64,000 bases of DNA from Panicum virgatum (lineage: Eukaryota; Streptophyta; Magnoliopsida; Poales; Poaceae), in assembly GCF_016808335.1 (NCBI RefSeq), contig NC_053146.1:37940470-38004469 (forward strand), read 5' to 3'. The translations under genes and the position numbers were made by a program. This document shows, piece after piece, positions 11,746 through 23,710 of the stretch. Below the pieces are notes generated by a model, which saw only the letters and a list, made by a program, of their open reading frames with translations, was not told where the DNA came from and searched no databases. Position 1 is the stretch's first letter; each line of letters starts with the position of its first letter.

Positions 11746-12455
11746 ATGGACATCATGGTGGGCGCGCTGTCGGCCATGGTGGACGCGCTACCGGGGAAGC
11801 TCGGCGAGCTGCTGGAGCAAGAGTACGCGCTGCTCTCCGGCATCCACAGTGATGTCGTCTTCCTCCAGGCCGAGCTTGGGAGCATGCGCGCCGCCATCCA
11901 CCACTGTGCCTCCCTCGACCACCCCGACACACAGACCAGGGCCTGGATCGGCAGCGTCCGCGATCTCGCCCACGACACTGAGGACTGGGTCGACCTCTTC
12001 ACCATCCGCGTTGATGCCGGCGCGAGCGCCTTGTCCTCTGGATTCCTCGGCTTCTTTTGCCGCGGTGTGGACAAGCTCAGGACACTCCCCGCCCGCCACG
12101 ACATCGCCAACGCCCTCTAGGACCTCAAGAAGCACGTCGTTGAGCTGAGCGCGCTGCAGAACCGCTACAGCGGCATGCCACCTATCCCCGAGGTAGCGCA
12201 GCCAGTCGACCCCAGGCTGATAGCGCTCTTCGTCGACCCCGGCAGCCTAATCGGCCTCGAGGAGCCGGTACAGGAGCTTTCCAAGATTGCCATGGACACT
12301 AGAGGCTGCATTGACCTCAAGATTGTCTCCATCATCGGGATGGCGGAGCCGACACAACGTGCACCTCCCGAAGCATGCCCACGCTGCCGTCGCCTGCCAG
12401 CAGCGTGCAGCTATGCACGAACCACTTGTACGCCTGCTGTTGATGGTCGTTAAGT
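11746..12455 (+). pseudogene. CC-NLR resistance gene fragment (Rx-type N-terminus)
   Basis: Starts at an ATG at 11746. Residues 1-125 are the coiled-coil Rx-N domain seen in monocot NLRs: a hydrophobic start, a LQAELGSMRAA segment, and the EDVID-like stretch DLAHDTEDWVDLF. After an in-frame TAG at 12118-12120 the same frame reads DLKKHVVELSALQNRYSG and enters the NB-ARC domain (SLIGLEEPVQELSK, then DLKIVSIIGMA). The P-loop expected next is absent: the frame shifts, and in another frame an AACQQRAAMHEPL-like continuation is visible. No NB-ARC remainder or LRR follows. The protein would have been an intracellular immune receptor; here it is a dead 5' fragment. Confidence 0.8.
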
Positions 12456-13540
12456 GCAAAATATGACCGTCAACTGTACTCACTAAAGAAGGAAAACCAT
12501 ACCTCTTACTCGCATATTTGTATCACTAACCCAGCTCCATAAGTTGTTTTGGAAGATTTATGATCTCAGCAGAACAAGTCCTGAATAAGAAGAAAACATG
12601 AAGAATACACAGACAAAACCACAGAAGATCGCATCCTGCGTAACATGTGCAAAAGAGGCCCACAAGTCAGAGCAAACCGACCAAACACCACTTGGAAGCC
12701 TATCTCTCACTCTCATTTGTGACTTGTACTTCTTAGGGTAGTGGAGCTAGGCTAGTACTTCATCTTCTTTAGCGAATCCAATCGTCTCGGGGTCGGCGAG
12801 CAATCCTCGGCCTCTGGTATGGTTTTGTATTCTGACTATCATTATGGTATTCATACAGAGTTCGTTCATGGTTATGTTGCTATGTTCTTAGCTTGCTTTG
12901 CCATGATCTTTTGTTCATCAAGTTATACTAGTTGCTTGCTTAGACCAGATGATCTGGGTAAGGATATCGGTTCATTGTGCTTTCGGGCTTGCCTTAGCAT
13001 CTTACCTGTCCATCCGAAGGGTGGGGGACCCGGGGGTGCTAAGGTAGTGACCTCCTATGCGGGCATGGTGCCCGGATATGCGGGATCCCTCGGATATGAC
13101 GGTGCTCCATGGTTTGACTGGGGTAGACCGTAGGTGGTGACAGCCCTATCGGTCCACCGGGAAGCTGCTTCTCGGTTAGCGTACTCCCCGACGTTCGGGT
13201 ATCGTGTAGGAGTTCATGCAAAGATGAAACAGGACTGGATGTTCTCCAGTGCGGGTCATTCTCCTCGATGTCCCTAATTTCCCGGCACCTGCAGTTCTAA
13301 GCATGTGGCTAACTTAACTTCTCTTCTAACATGAATAGTATACTAGGATTCGTTGCTTATGCTCCCACTAACCTTAGGTGTATTTGTTTATTCTTTATTC
13401 ATGAGGGTTGGCTGTTCTATGTGTGTCACATTACCCATGCTTATCTTTATTATCACTTACCCCTGTATAATCAGCAGTTTGCTCCTTATCTCATAATGTT
13501 ATGGTTATGTAACTAGTAAACATCTTTATACAACCTCGCC
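12456..13540. other. unassigned, probably Athila 5' LTR/leader sequence
   Basis: No credible gene. It lies between the NLR fragment and a sequence I recognise as an Athila-type leader, so it probably holds the element's 5' LTR. I could not place LTR ends, and I saw no matching copy downstream of ORF2. Confidence 0.35.
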
Positions 13541-13820
13541 ATCCCTTGGGAAAATATAAATAACGATACCCTGAATACTTCCGGGTGAAATGCTACAACG
13601 GTATATCCGTGTGCTTGCGGATCCTTCTATAATCGTTAAGACATACCGCACGGCGTTTCATGGCATCATTGCTATGAACCAAACCCGTTCATAGTGGCGG
13701 AGCTATGGAATGCCCACCGGCATTTCTTGGCGGCGTTGTTGGGAATTAACCCATCCTAGTAGCAACGTTAAGAAATGCCAACAAGTATTTCTGGCGCCAT
13801 TGCCGGGGATGGCACTAGGT
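13541..13820 (+). other. Athila leader with two tRNA-Asp primer-site motifs
   Basis: TGGCGCCATTGCCGGGGA (13793-13810) differs at one base from the complement of the 3' end of plant tRNA-Asp (TGGCGCCGTTGCCGGGGA), the primer used by Athila-type elements. A diverged second copy, TTGGCGGCGTTGTTGGGAA, starts near 13727. Both follow an AATGCC ... ATTTC block, so a ~65-bp segment is duplicated. Confidence 0.7.
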
Positions 13821-13900
13821 GTAAAGATTTTACTAGCACATAAACCTGGCAATATGAATAAGAGGTAGCTACTGCTTATACAGGCTAATGTGTTTCCTTT

Positions 13901-15234
13901 TTGTTTTCTCTTGACTGGATGAAAACAGTGTGGTGTATGTCTGGTTTCTCCTTGCCAACAAACATCGTTGAAAATCCTAAGAAGCTCGTGAGAAGGGTCC
14001 AACCTCGCGTCGTCCCTCCTCCGCTCTCGCAGTCGACAAGAGAACCAGCTCTTCAAGCACCAATGACAACAACCGAACCCATGGCTGAGAAGACTCTCCG
14101 CGACTTCTCCATCCCCTCAGCTGCCAATGTGGCAACTGGACCCAATGTTGATGTTGGGGATGTGAATTTTGAGCTGAAGTCCAGCCTCATAAACATGGTG
14201 CAGGCTAGCCCATTCTATGGCAAGCCAAATGAGGACACCAACACCCATCTCCAGAACTTTCTGGAATTATGCAAGACCGTAACCATAGGGGGCATTACGA
14301 CTGACGTCATCAGGCTCCGCCTGTTCCCTTTCTCCCTCCCGGGGAAAGCAAAATAGTGGTTTTATCAGAACAAGGAAGCCGTCAGCACGTGGGACAAGTG
14401 TTCCATGGCGTTCCTCGCCAAATTCTTCCTGTTGGGCAAAATAAATGCCCTACACGAAGAATAACAAGTTTCCAGCAGGCGGGGATGGAATCCATCCCAG
14501 AAGCTTGGGAGAGACTCCAAGAGTACATACTCGCATGTTCTCATCATGGGATGGATGAGTGGCTCAGACTCCAATGCTTCTACAATGGGCTAACAACAAC
14601 ATCTAGAGCCCATCAGGATGCTGCTGCTGGAGGAGCCTATCTGGACCTTATAATCGCCAAGGCTACGGCCTTAATTGAAAAGATGGTCTCCAACCAGGGC
14701 TGGAACGAGAAATGTTCCCAGCTTAGAACCAAAGGCGGAATGCATACCGTCAAGGAGACGGACATGCACGCCACCAAGCTGGACCTCCTACTGAAAAAGC
14801 TTGATAAAGGGAACCAGCAACAGATGCTCGTTCCCGTCCATGCCATGAACTCATACTCAGTGTGTGAAGTTTGTGGTGACAGTAGACACTTGGGGAATGA
14901 CTGCCCCGAGACCCGTGAAGATGCAGCTTACATCAACAACAAAAACAACGGTTTTCATCCACAAGGAGGACAAGGGTGGGGTCAAGCACGCCAACCATTC
15001 CAAGGAGGAGGTAACAATTTCATTTCGAACTAACCCTCCTTGAGAGATCTGGTCTTTAGCCAAGCTAAAATACATGTATCTTTAAATAAAAAGCTTGCTG
15101 CCAACGACAAAGTTTTAGAAAACATAAATGCCAAAATTGAAACTCTTTCTTCTGCTCTTAAAAATCAACTAAGTTTCAACAAAATAATAGAAACACAACT
15201 TGCACAAGTGGCTGCTGCTATTTCATTTTTATAA
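13901..15234 (+). pseudogene. Athila gag
   Basis: The capsid region is recognised from the motifs VNFELKSSLINMVQ, FYGKPNEDTNTHLQNFLELC and RLRLFPFSLPGKAK, typical of Athila gag. A TAG at 14354-14356 breaks the frame, and the next block shifts frame near 14460 before SIPEAWERLQEYILACSHHG and CFYNGL. A CCHC zinc knuckle, CEVCGDSRHLGNDC, follows near 14870-14910 and would bind RNA during packaging. A stop at 15031-15033 precedes a coiled-coil-like tail rich in Asn/Lys (15040-15231). At least three lesions make it non-functional. The start is uncertain and was taken at the first long open frame after the primer site. Confidence 0.85.
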
Positions 15235-15438
15235 AAGATAAATGTGGTGACCACGAGAGGTGGTAAGTCCACTCTTGATCCACCACAGCCTAATCATGCA
15301 GAGAAAGCAGCAAGGTCACAGGAAGAGGAGGAAGAACCTCCAAAACGTGACAACCCCGAAGATCCCGAGGAAGAGACTCCATAGAAATTCATCGATACAA
15401 GCTTCCTCCCGTTTCCCACCCGGAAATGAAAGACCACC

Positions 15439-15796
15439 GTGGACGAGCAGTTCACTCGATTTGTTGAGATGATCCAGAAGATACATGTTAACATCCCATT
15501 GTTGGACGTGATGCATGTACCAACTTACGCCCGTTATATCAAGGACATCATCAACAACAAGCGACCACTGCCCACGACGGAAGTCGTCAAACTCACAAAA
15601 GAATGTTGCGCAGTTATACTCAACCAACCTTCGGAGAAGAAAGAAGATCCAAGCTGCCCAACGATCACCTGCTCAATCGGCACCCAACACTTCGGCCATG
15701 CTTTGTGCGACCTTGGGGCTAGCGTCAGCTTAATTCCTAAGGTCGTCTTTGACAAGCTCAATTTCACACATCTAACGCCAACACTGATGCACCTCC
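15439..15796 (+). pseudogene. Athila protease, 5' part (cut by E1)
   Basis: DEQFTRFVEMIQKIHVNIPLL and YIKDIINNKRPLP are the conserved linker before the aspartic protease of Athila polyproteins. The active-site segment reads LCDLGASVSLIP, where plant Athila proteases usually have D-(L/S/T)-G-A. The frame is cut after HLTPTLMHL by the E1 insertion at 15797 and resumes at 41243. The target duplication CCTCC is part of the reading frame. Confidence 0.85.
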
Positions 15797-18589
15797 TATA
15801 ACACCCGGTTTATAAAAGGACATAAACCGAGCAATCATATACATGCCAGGATCAAGTCACATGTATATACAACAGAATGAATAGTATATCACAGCACATA
15901 TCACGTAAAAATATATAATAAAGCGAGTACGAATGTTATTTATTACATTAATGACAAAATGTCTGATACAAAGTATGCGGAAGCGTAAAACAAGTACGGA
16001 ACTCTCGGAAGCTGGGCGCCACAGGGACGTCGACTGGGAGACGACCGCCTAGAAGTCCTCGTACTCCTAGTAGCTCTGGGTGAACTCCTCCGCATCGCCA
16101 GGAACTGAGTAGCAGTAGGGTATCCCCAAAGAGAACAAGAGGAAAAGAGTAGAGTAGGCAAGAGTGAGTACACAACTTGTACTCAACAAGTATAACACAA
16201 ACTATGAGGCTCTAAGGTTGGCTGACTTAACTACATTAGCTTTTAATCTTGACAAAATTTTATTAAAGCTATTTACTACAAGTGGATGAATTACCATAAA
16301 CCCAGTTACATAGACATTAATCAAAATTAATTATGAACTACTGAGAACCAAACCAAACCAAACCACCCGGGGAACCCCCCTAATCAAAGGAAGATAACCC
16401 CACTAATCAAAAGGAGGATCTGAGCCGCTCATAACCGTGAGCATGGCTAGTATACCAGTTTTACACTCTGCAGAGGTTGCACATCTTTACCCACAAGTCG
16501 TGAGCTACGCTAGTTGTTCATCACACTTCTGTTGGTGAGATGACTAGCAAACTCACTACGAGGCCGTTACAAAGGACCACGTTGGTAAGGTGTAACCGCT
16601 AAGGATTCAGGCTCCGCAATGATGGGGCCCACCTCGAGGGGGTACAAGATAACACAAACCACGCCTCGCAGCGCAGGGACCATTGAAGCTCACCCCCCCC
16701 CCCTCTTGCCCCGTCGGTAAGTTACTGCCGAACCAAAATGACCTAATTAGTAAGCCAAGACCATCCCATTCCAGTCTTGTGGTAGCGCTGTTGTCCCAGG
16801 TTGTCGCTCTATGAACCGGTCCTTATGGAGAGTGGCCAACCCAGCACTAAGCACTGTGCTGGCCCCCTAAACCATGTTTCTAGAAAAAAACCAATTTTTA
16901 ACGAGACGTAAGCCACTCAAGCGGGCCACTCCCAGAATTAAGTTGCATATACCATTAATCAAATTAATTAAAAAGGACCAAGTGTGTTATAGCACAGCAC
17001 CTAGCACAACTAACCAAAATGCAACCCAAGGGATATATATATAAAGGTTATAAAGTGGCTAGGAAAGTCCTTATAGGCATACAGTGTTAAAATGCAGTAT
17101 GAAAATGTATTTAAAAGTGATAGGTGGCGTTCATGTTATACTTTCCTTCCTCAAAGTTCTCCTACTGCTCAAACTATTGTGAAGACGGTGGCTGCTCTGG
17201 GTACTGGTACTCCTCTGAAGGATCAACGTCTACTCACAATCGCAACGCCAAAACAAGTCCAGCACATACACATACATGCAAACAAAGGCAAAAACTAAGA
17301 AACAGTAAAATAATACATAAAAATAGCAAACAAAACTGAGCTAGAACTATTCTACGCGTTACAATGATCGCGTGGACATAAAGAACACCTAAAACGGAGC
17401 TAGAACGTGAAATCTAGGCTTAAAACAAGATCTAGGGGCTAAACTGTAAGAAAAATAGAGTGTCCAGGGGTTTCTGCAAAAACCAGGGACCTATATATAA
17501 TTAACGGCTAGATCCAGGGGCTAACATGCAAAACTACAGGGGCTGGACCACGGGTTCTATTTTTATAAAGCTCAGGGGTCTAAGCATTAAAAACAGGGCC
17601 TCTCTGTAATTACTTTTGAACTAACGTGGACCGCGGGTTGATTTCAAAGAAACCCGAGGACTCTTTAGCAAAAAGGCCAGCAAACCGGTATGCGGGATCT
17701 AATCCTGGACGTCCAAAATAGATCGGGCCGCTCGGGTGTGCTGCGCGCGCAGAGCGGCGGCGGGACTCACCGGGGTTGGAGATCCCGCGGCGGCACGGCA
17801 CGGGACTCGCCGGAGCTCGGCGTTCTAGGCTGTCCCGGCTCAAATTCGGCTGGGTTTGGGTCAGAGAGGATCTACGCGTGACACGTGATCTACCTGGGCG
17901 CTAAGCTAGGCTCGGGGAGGCTCTGGAAGGTGGATGCAACGGCGAGGGCGGAACTGCACGGCGAGGCTCGCCGGCGCGTACTCGTGCACTCAGATCGGTG
18001 CTCTAGTTTGGGGCGCAACAAGGGTTGTGGGTGTGTGCAAGGCCAAAGCTAGCCTAAGCAAGGCCCACGCGAGGCGGGGTGGTGTTGCAGCAGGTCCGCC
18101 ACGGCGGGGCTACACGACATGCGGCGGCGGAGCACCAGCAACCGGTGTTCCTGCCCCTAGGAGGGCCTACGTGCCAGAACAACAGGCACAAAAGATAGGT
18201 GAGGCTGGGGTGTGGCCCACCGAGGCTCGAATTCTTGCAGCGTTGACGTGCAGGGCCGGCGACGTCGAGACCGTGCATTGGCAGCGGGGACCAACCTCGT
18301 GGAGGGGGCGCTACAGAGGTCTTTTAGGCTCTTGGATCCCACAGATCGATGCGGGGTCGTGCTGCGGAGGTGCAGAGGGGGTCAGACAAGCCGGAGTTAC
18401 ACCGGCGGCGGAAAATCGCGGTGGCAGTGGAACTTACCCGAGATGCACTCTGAGTACAATTCCGGCGAAGCAGAGGTTGGGATCGGGGACAGAGGGCTCG
18501 GGAAGGTCCTTGGGCATGAGGCGAAGCTGTGGCACGACTCGGGGGAGGCTGCGGTGCGGCGGGGAAGCGAGGCCATGGTGGCGTGGGGC

Positions 18590-21500
18590 TGTAACACCCT
18601 AATTTATATTTCAGCAATTAATAATAAATTTAATTGGCTTTATTTAATTTTCTAAGGTTTATATGCTTAGCCTTGCATTTAATTTAATTTTTCTTTCGCA
18701 AGTAATTAAAATTCATCTTAGGTTCAACTTGTTTGTGCATTCATGCTGGTGCATAAGTTTTATTTGGTTGAGTGCATAGGAGTTTGAATTCAAATAGTTT
18801 GAGTGGAGTTTGAAAAAGAAAAGAAGATAGAAAAAGAAAGAAAAGGAAAAACAGGAATCCCAACCCAACCCAGAAACCCAGCCCAGCTTGCTTCCTTCCC
18901 CGCGGCCCAACCTTCCCCATGCACGGCGCACTCCCTTTCCTTAGCTCGGCCCAGCTCCCGCACCAGCCGCTCCAGCGCACGTCTCGCGCGCGCCCTCTTC
19001 ACTGACAGGGCGGGCCCACATGTCGGCGTTTCCTTCTTCCACCCTTCCTTTCTCCGTGCCGCACCCGAGCTCCAGCTCAGCTCCGCTCCGCCCGCTCTCT
19101 TGCCTGCCCGTGGGCCACCCCGACCCTGCAGGGCCACTGGCCAACCTCCCGCGCACACCCTCCTTCCAGAAGCTTCCATACCCGGCACCCGGGATCGCGC
19201 AATGGCCGTTGTGCGCGATCCGCTTCCTCCGCACGCAGTGATTGCGGCCGTGATCTCCGCACTGGGCGCACGCACATCGAAGATCCTCATCCCCTCCTTT
19301 AATTAGCGTCGCGACCCCCTGCGCCCTCATCCTCCCATCCCGCAGCCACCAAACCCTAGCCGCAGCCACCGCGCGACCTCCGCGCCAGAGCAGGGCCCTG
19401 CGCCGCCATAGCCTCGCCGCGCCGTCGCACCCCAGCCCCGACAAGCCACCGCAGCAGCTTCGCCCCGAGCCCAGGACCATTCCCGAGGCCACTGCCCTCC
19501 TCCTCCGCCACGACCGCGCCAGGATTGCGCCTGACATCAGCCGAAGTTGACCTCGGCCGCCATGCAATTGCTCGCCGCCGGTGGCTCTCTGGCTTGTCTG
19601 ACCCCCTCTACACCTTCGCAGCACGACCCCGCATCTCCTCGACAGATCCAAGAGCCCGGAGACGCCCAGCAACGACCTCCTCCGCGAGCTCCGCCACGAC
19701 CAGCCGCCTGGACCTCGCCGACGACCACCCTGCACGCCGAATCACCCTGACCCGAGCCCTAGGTGAGCACCACCTTGATCCCCACTATCTTTTGCACCGG
19801 TTGTCTTAGCCCGTAGCACGTAACCAAGGCTGGAACGCCGGCTTGCCGGTGCTCCATCGCCGCCCGCCCGCGGTGAGCTCACTGCAGCATAGCCTAGCCC
19901 CGCACATGATTTGCCTTGGCTTGCACTAGTTCTGCACATGCACGCAGAAGCCACAACACCCGAATCCGAGCCCCAGAGCCACCCAGCGCCTACGCGCCGG
20001 CGAGCGCCGTCGCGCAGGGCCGCCATCACCGTCGAACCCGCTGCTCCAGGCTTCCCCATGCCTCGCTAGGGACACCAGTGGATTACCCATCCCGCTGTAG
20101 CCCCCAGACCGCCTGCTCCGACGAGTCCCGGTGAAGCGCCGCCGCGGAAACTCAGCTCCGGCGAACAACGCCGCCGGCCCCCTCGCGACCCCGCGCCCTG
20201 AGCCATCCGATTTAGATCCAGTGGCCCAAATGAGCCCCGCGCGCGTGTCAAAGGAGCAGATACCAGTCAGCTCCTGCAAGTTTTGCAAAAGAGACCCCGG
20301 GTTTCTCTGGAATCAACCCGCGGTCCAGTTAGTTCAAATTTAATTCCAACCAGGCCCAGTTTTTAGCGTTTTAGCCCCCGAGCTTTTTGGAAATAGCGCC
20401 CGCAGTCTAGCCTATGCGTTTTTATGTGCTAGCCCCTGGATCTTACCATTAATTATGTATAGGCCCCTGGTTTTTGTAGAAAACCCCTGGAAAGTCTGTT
20501 TTTCTTACAGTTTAGCCCCTAGACATTGTTTTAGCCCAAGATTTCGCGTTCTAGCTCCGTTTTAGGTGTTCTTTATGTCCACGCGATCGTTGTAACACGT
20601 AGAATAGTTCTAGCTCAGTTTTGTTTGCTATTTTTATGTATTGTTGTACTATTTCTTAGTGTTTTCTCTTGTTTGCATGTATGTGTATGTGCTGGACTTG
20701 TTTTGGCATTGCGATCGTGAGTAGACGTTGATCCATTTGAGGAGTACCAGGAGCCATCTTCAGAGCAGTTTGAGCAGCAGGAGAACTTTGAGGAAGGCAA
20801 GTATAACATGAACAACACCCATCACTTTTAATACAATTTCATACTGAATTTTAATATTGTATGCCTATAAGGATTTTCCTAGCCACTTTATATCCTTTAT
20901 ATATATCCCTTGGGTTGCATTTTGGTTAGTTGTGCTAGGTTGCTGCGCTATAACACACTTGATCCTTGTTAATTAATTTGATTAATGGTATATGCAACTT
21001 AATTCTGGGAGTGGCCCTCTGTGATCTGTTCTTGAGTGGCTCACGTCTCGTTAAAAATTGGTTTTTCTAGAATCATGGTATAGGGGGCCAGCACGGTGCT
21101 TAGTGCTTGGTTGGCCACTCTCCATAAGGACCAGTTCATAGAGCGACAACCTGGGATAACAGCGCTACCACAAGACTGGAATGGGACGGTCTTGGCTTAC
21201 TAATTAGGTCTTTTTGGTTTGGAGTAACTTACCTGCGGGTCTAGGGTGGTAAGCTTCAATGGTCCCTACTCCTCCGGCTTGGTCTGTGCTCCGTGTCTTG
21301 TATCCCCGTGAGGTGGGCCCTATCGTCGCTGATCCAACTCTTCGCGGTTACGCCTTACCAACGAGATTCTTTGTAACGGCCTTATAGTGTGTTTTCTAGT
21401 CATCTTACCTAAGGAAGTGTGATGAGCAACTAGTGTAACTCACGACTTGTGGGTAAAGATGTGCAACCTCTGCAGAGTGTAAAACTGGTATACTAGCCGT

Positions 21501-22143
21501 GCTCACGATCATGAGCGGCCCAGATCCTCCTTTGGATTAGTGGGGTTATCTTCCTTTGATTAGGGGGGTTCCACGGGTGGTTTGGTTTGGTTTGGTTCTC
21601 AGTAGTTCATAATTTAATTTTGATTAATTACTATGTAACTGGGTTATGGTAATTTCATCAACTTGTAGTAATTAGCTTTAATAAAATTTTGCCAAGATTA
21701 AAAGCTAATGCAGTTGAGTCAGCCAACCATAGAGCCTCATAGTTTGTGTTATACTTGTTGAGTACAAGTTGTGTACTCACTCTTGCCTACTCTACTCTTT
21801 TCCTCTTGTTCTCTTTGGGGACACCCTACTGCTGCTCAGTTCCCGGCGATGTGGAGGAGTTCACCCGGAGCTACCAGGAGTACGAGGACTTCTAGGCGTT
21901 CATCTCCCAGTCGACGTCCCTGTGGCGGCCAGCTTCCGAGAGTTTTCGTATATGTATTTACGCTTCCGCTGTATCAGATTTTTTGTCATTCATGTAATAA
22001 ATAATATTCGTGCACGCTTTACTATATCTTTTTACGTGATATGTGCTGTGATATAATGTTCATTCTGTTGTATATACGTGTGACTTGATCCTGGCATGTA
22101 TATGATTGCTCGGTTTATGTCCTTTTGTAAACCAGGTGTTACA
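18590..22143 (+). mobile_element. solo LTR, E1 family, inverted inside E1 3' LTR
   Basis: A 3554-bp LTR in the opposite orientation to its host, starting TGTAACACCC at 18590 and ending AGGTGTTACA at 22143, flanked by GGGGC (18585-18589 and 22144-22148). No internal region. In sense order: an AT-rich start, a GC-rich middle (18.9-20.3 kb) with a possible donor CTAG|GTGAGC near 19759, an AT-rich stretch, the exon-like frame at 20727-20801, and a conserved tail. Confidence 0.92.
20727..20801 (+). other. exon-like Glu/Gln-rich frame inside E1-family LTR
   Basis: 25 codons from GTTGAT to GGCAAG (DPFEEYQEPSSEQFEQQ in the middle). It is open in this copy, with a stop three codons upstream, so it would need a splice acceptor (GAGTAG just before ACGTTGAT) rather than its own ATG. 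It ends AG|GCAAGT. This copy and the one at 7427-7519 are uninterrupted; the two E1 LTR copies each carry TAG. Confidence 0.4.
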
Positions 22144-22882
22144 GGGGCTCTGCTCCGGCGCGGAGGTCGCGGGGTTGGTACTGGGGTGTAGAGGTGGCGG
22201 CTGCGGGATAGGAGGAGGGCGCAGAGGGGAGGCCGGGCATTTAAAGGAGGCGGCCGGGATCTCGGCGTGCGCTCCCGGGAAGGAAGGCCGGCGCAAATCT
22301 CAGTCGGGAATCTCGGCTTGGCTGTTACGTGAGCGGAGGGCGCGGGAGGAGGGAGACGGTGCTGACGTGTGGGCCAGGAGTGTCAGCGGAGGGCGACGCG
22401 CGCATTGCGCAGGGCGCTGGGCTCAGGCGCGGGGTGGAGCTGGGCCGGTCGCAGCCTTGCTGGGCCGAGCGCGGGGCGAACGGGCTGGCGAGGGTGCTGG
22501 GCTGGCACGCTGGTTGGGCCGGGGAGAAGGAAAAGGGGCGCTGGGCTGGGCCGATGCGGGAGCTGGTGGGCTGCAGTGGGTTGGGTTGGTTAGGGTGATG
22601 GGCTGGGTTGGTTTTCTTCCATTTTCTTCTCCCTTTTCTTTTTTCTAAATCAAACCAAACTAAACCTATTTGAATTCAAATTTGAATTTGAATTCAAACC
22701 ACACTCAATCAAATAAAATTATGCACCAGCATGTATGCACAAACATGTCGAACCTAGAAAATTTTAATTACTTATGAAAGAAAATTAATTTAAATGCAAG
22801 ACTAAGCATATAAACCTTAGAAAATTAAATAAAGCCAATTAAATTTATTATTAAACACTGAAATTTAGATTAGGGTGTTACA

Positions 22883-22919
22883 AATCCTACCCCCTTACAG
22901 GAATCTCGTCCCGAGATTC
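22883..22919 (-). promoter_or_regulatory. E1 polypurine tract and pol C-terminal remnant
   Basis: On the minus strand, GAATCTCGGGACGAGATTC (22919-22901) is followed by TGTAAGGGGGTAGGATT and then the 3' LTR. The first part is an 8-bp stem with a 3-base loop and can encode NLGTRF, which I recall as a usual C-terminus of Tekay-type polyproteins. The purine run primes plus-strand DNA synthesis. Confidence 0.75.
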
Positions 22920-23108
22920 TGAGCTGGCTAGCAAAGAGAAATAAGGATGGGATTAAGCTCTACGCACACCTGGTATCACCTGCTGCTGATCCTGATCTTT
23001 CTGGGCACCCCGTTTGGAGCAGTTCCCGGAAATAAGGTGGGTCTCGTCACCACTGGTACACGGGATTGGTGAAAGGACCTGGACTGGTGCTACCGGTGAC
23101 AGGCGCTT

Positions 23109-23710
23109 CTATGGACAACTTTTGGCATAATGACCTTTTTGCCTGCATTGGTAGCACATGTGGCGGCGGTGAATGGCCCTACTTGGTTGACCTCCCTGTG
23201 AACTTAACATCACATCTTGCATTATTTCTGTTACTTCCTTTTTGGACTCCTTGCGGCCGTGTGGCTGAATCACCTTCATAGTGATAGTCAACCCATCAAC
23301 ATAATCATATAGGGCTTGGTTCTTGACCTGTGTATCTCTAGAGCACTCAGGATCCTTTCTCTTCTGGATGGTCTGTAGCTCATCGACCGATGGAAAGTCA
23401 AGGAAAAGGGAATCCTCTGCTAGCTGCTCTTGATGAGACATCTTTCTCTTTGTACTGGAGAACAACCTCTGGTTCCTCCTAGTTGTGGCTTCATCTTCAG
23501 TCGCACGAACTTGACGACAAGGAATGTCATAGAATTGGCAACAAGGACAAGTTTTCTCACCATTTTCTGGTGGTATGTTGTTTGCGAAGACTGATCTTGT
23601 ACCGTTATCGGCTGTTCCACGAAAACTGTTGCATGAACACCATCACCCATTGCACTGTCTCCAAGGCCTTTTTGTTCTGCCGACATCTGAGCTGGGATAA
23701 AAGGAAACAC
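23109..23710 (-). pseudogene. E1 gag remnant with zinc knuckle
   Basis: Two overlapping minus-strand frames (23710-23420 and 23465-23109) with a frameshift near 23440. The second ends in a CCHC zinc knuckle, CYQCRQKGHYAKSCP, which binds RNA in gag proteins. The upstream segments (SVDELQTIQKRKDPEC, QALYDYVDGLTITMKVI) are gag-like but the usual capsid core is not recognisable. No protease, reverse transcriptase or integrase follows in the ~200 bp to the purine tract. E1 therefore depended on another element's proteins. Confidence 0.7.

Larger units (their letters stand above)
15797..22882 (-). repeat. E1 3' LTR (interrupted)
   Basis: About 3527 bp after removing 18590-22143 and one GGGGC copy. 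The two halves join exactly: the sequence on either side matches the unbroken copy around 26520-26580. Ends are TATAACACCC at 15797 and GGGTGTTACA at 22873-22882. Confidence 0.9.

Noticed and set aside
12819..13133. 104-codon frame
   Set aside because: Isolated, no recognisable motif, and within the probable Athila LTR/leader sequence.
13793..13810. A tRNA gene
   Set aside because: Only the ~18-base complement of a tRNA-Asp 3' end is present, as expected of a primer binding site. No cloverleaf is seen.
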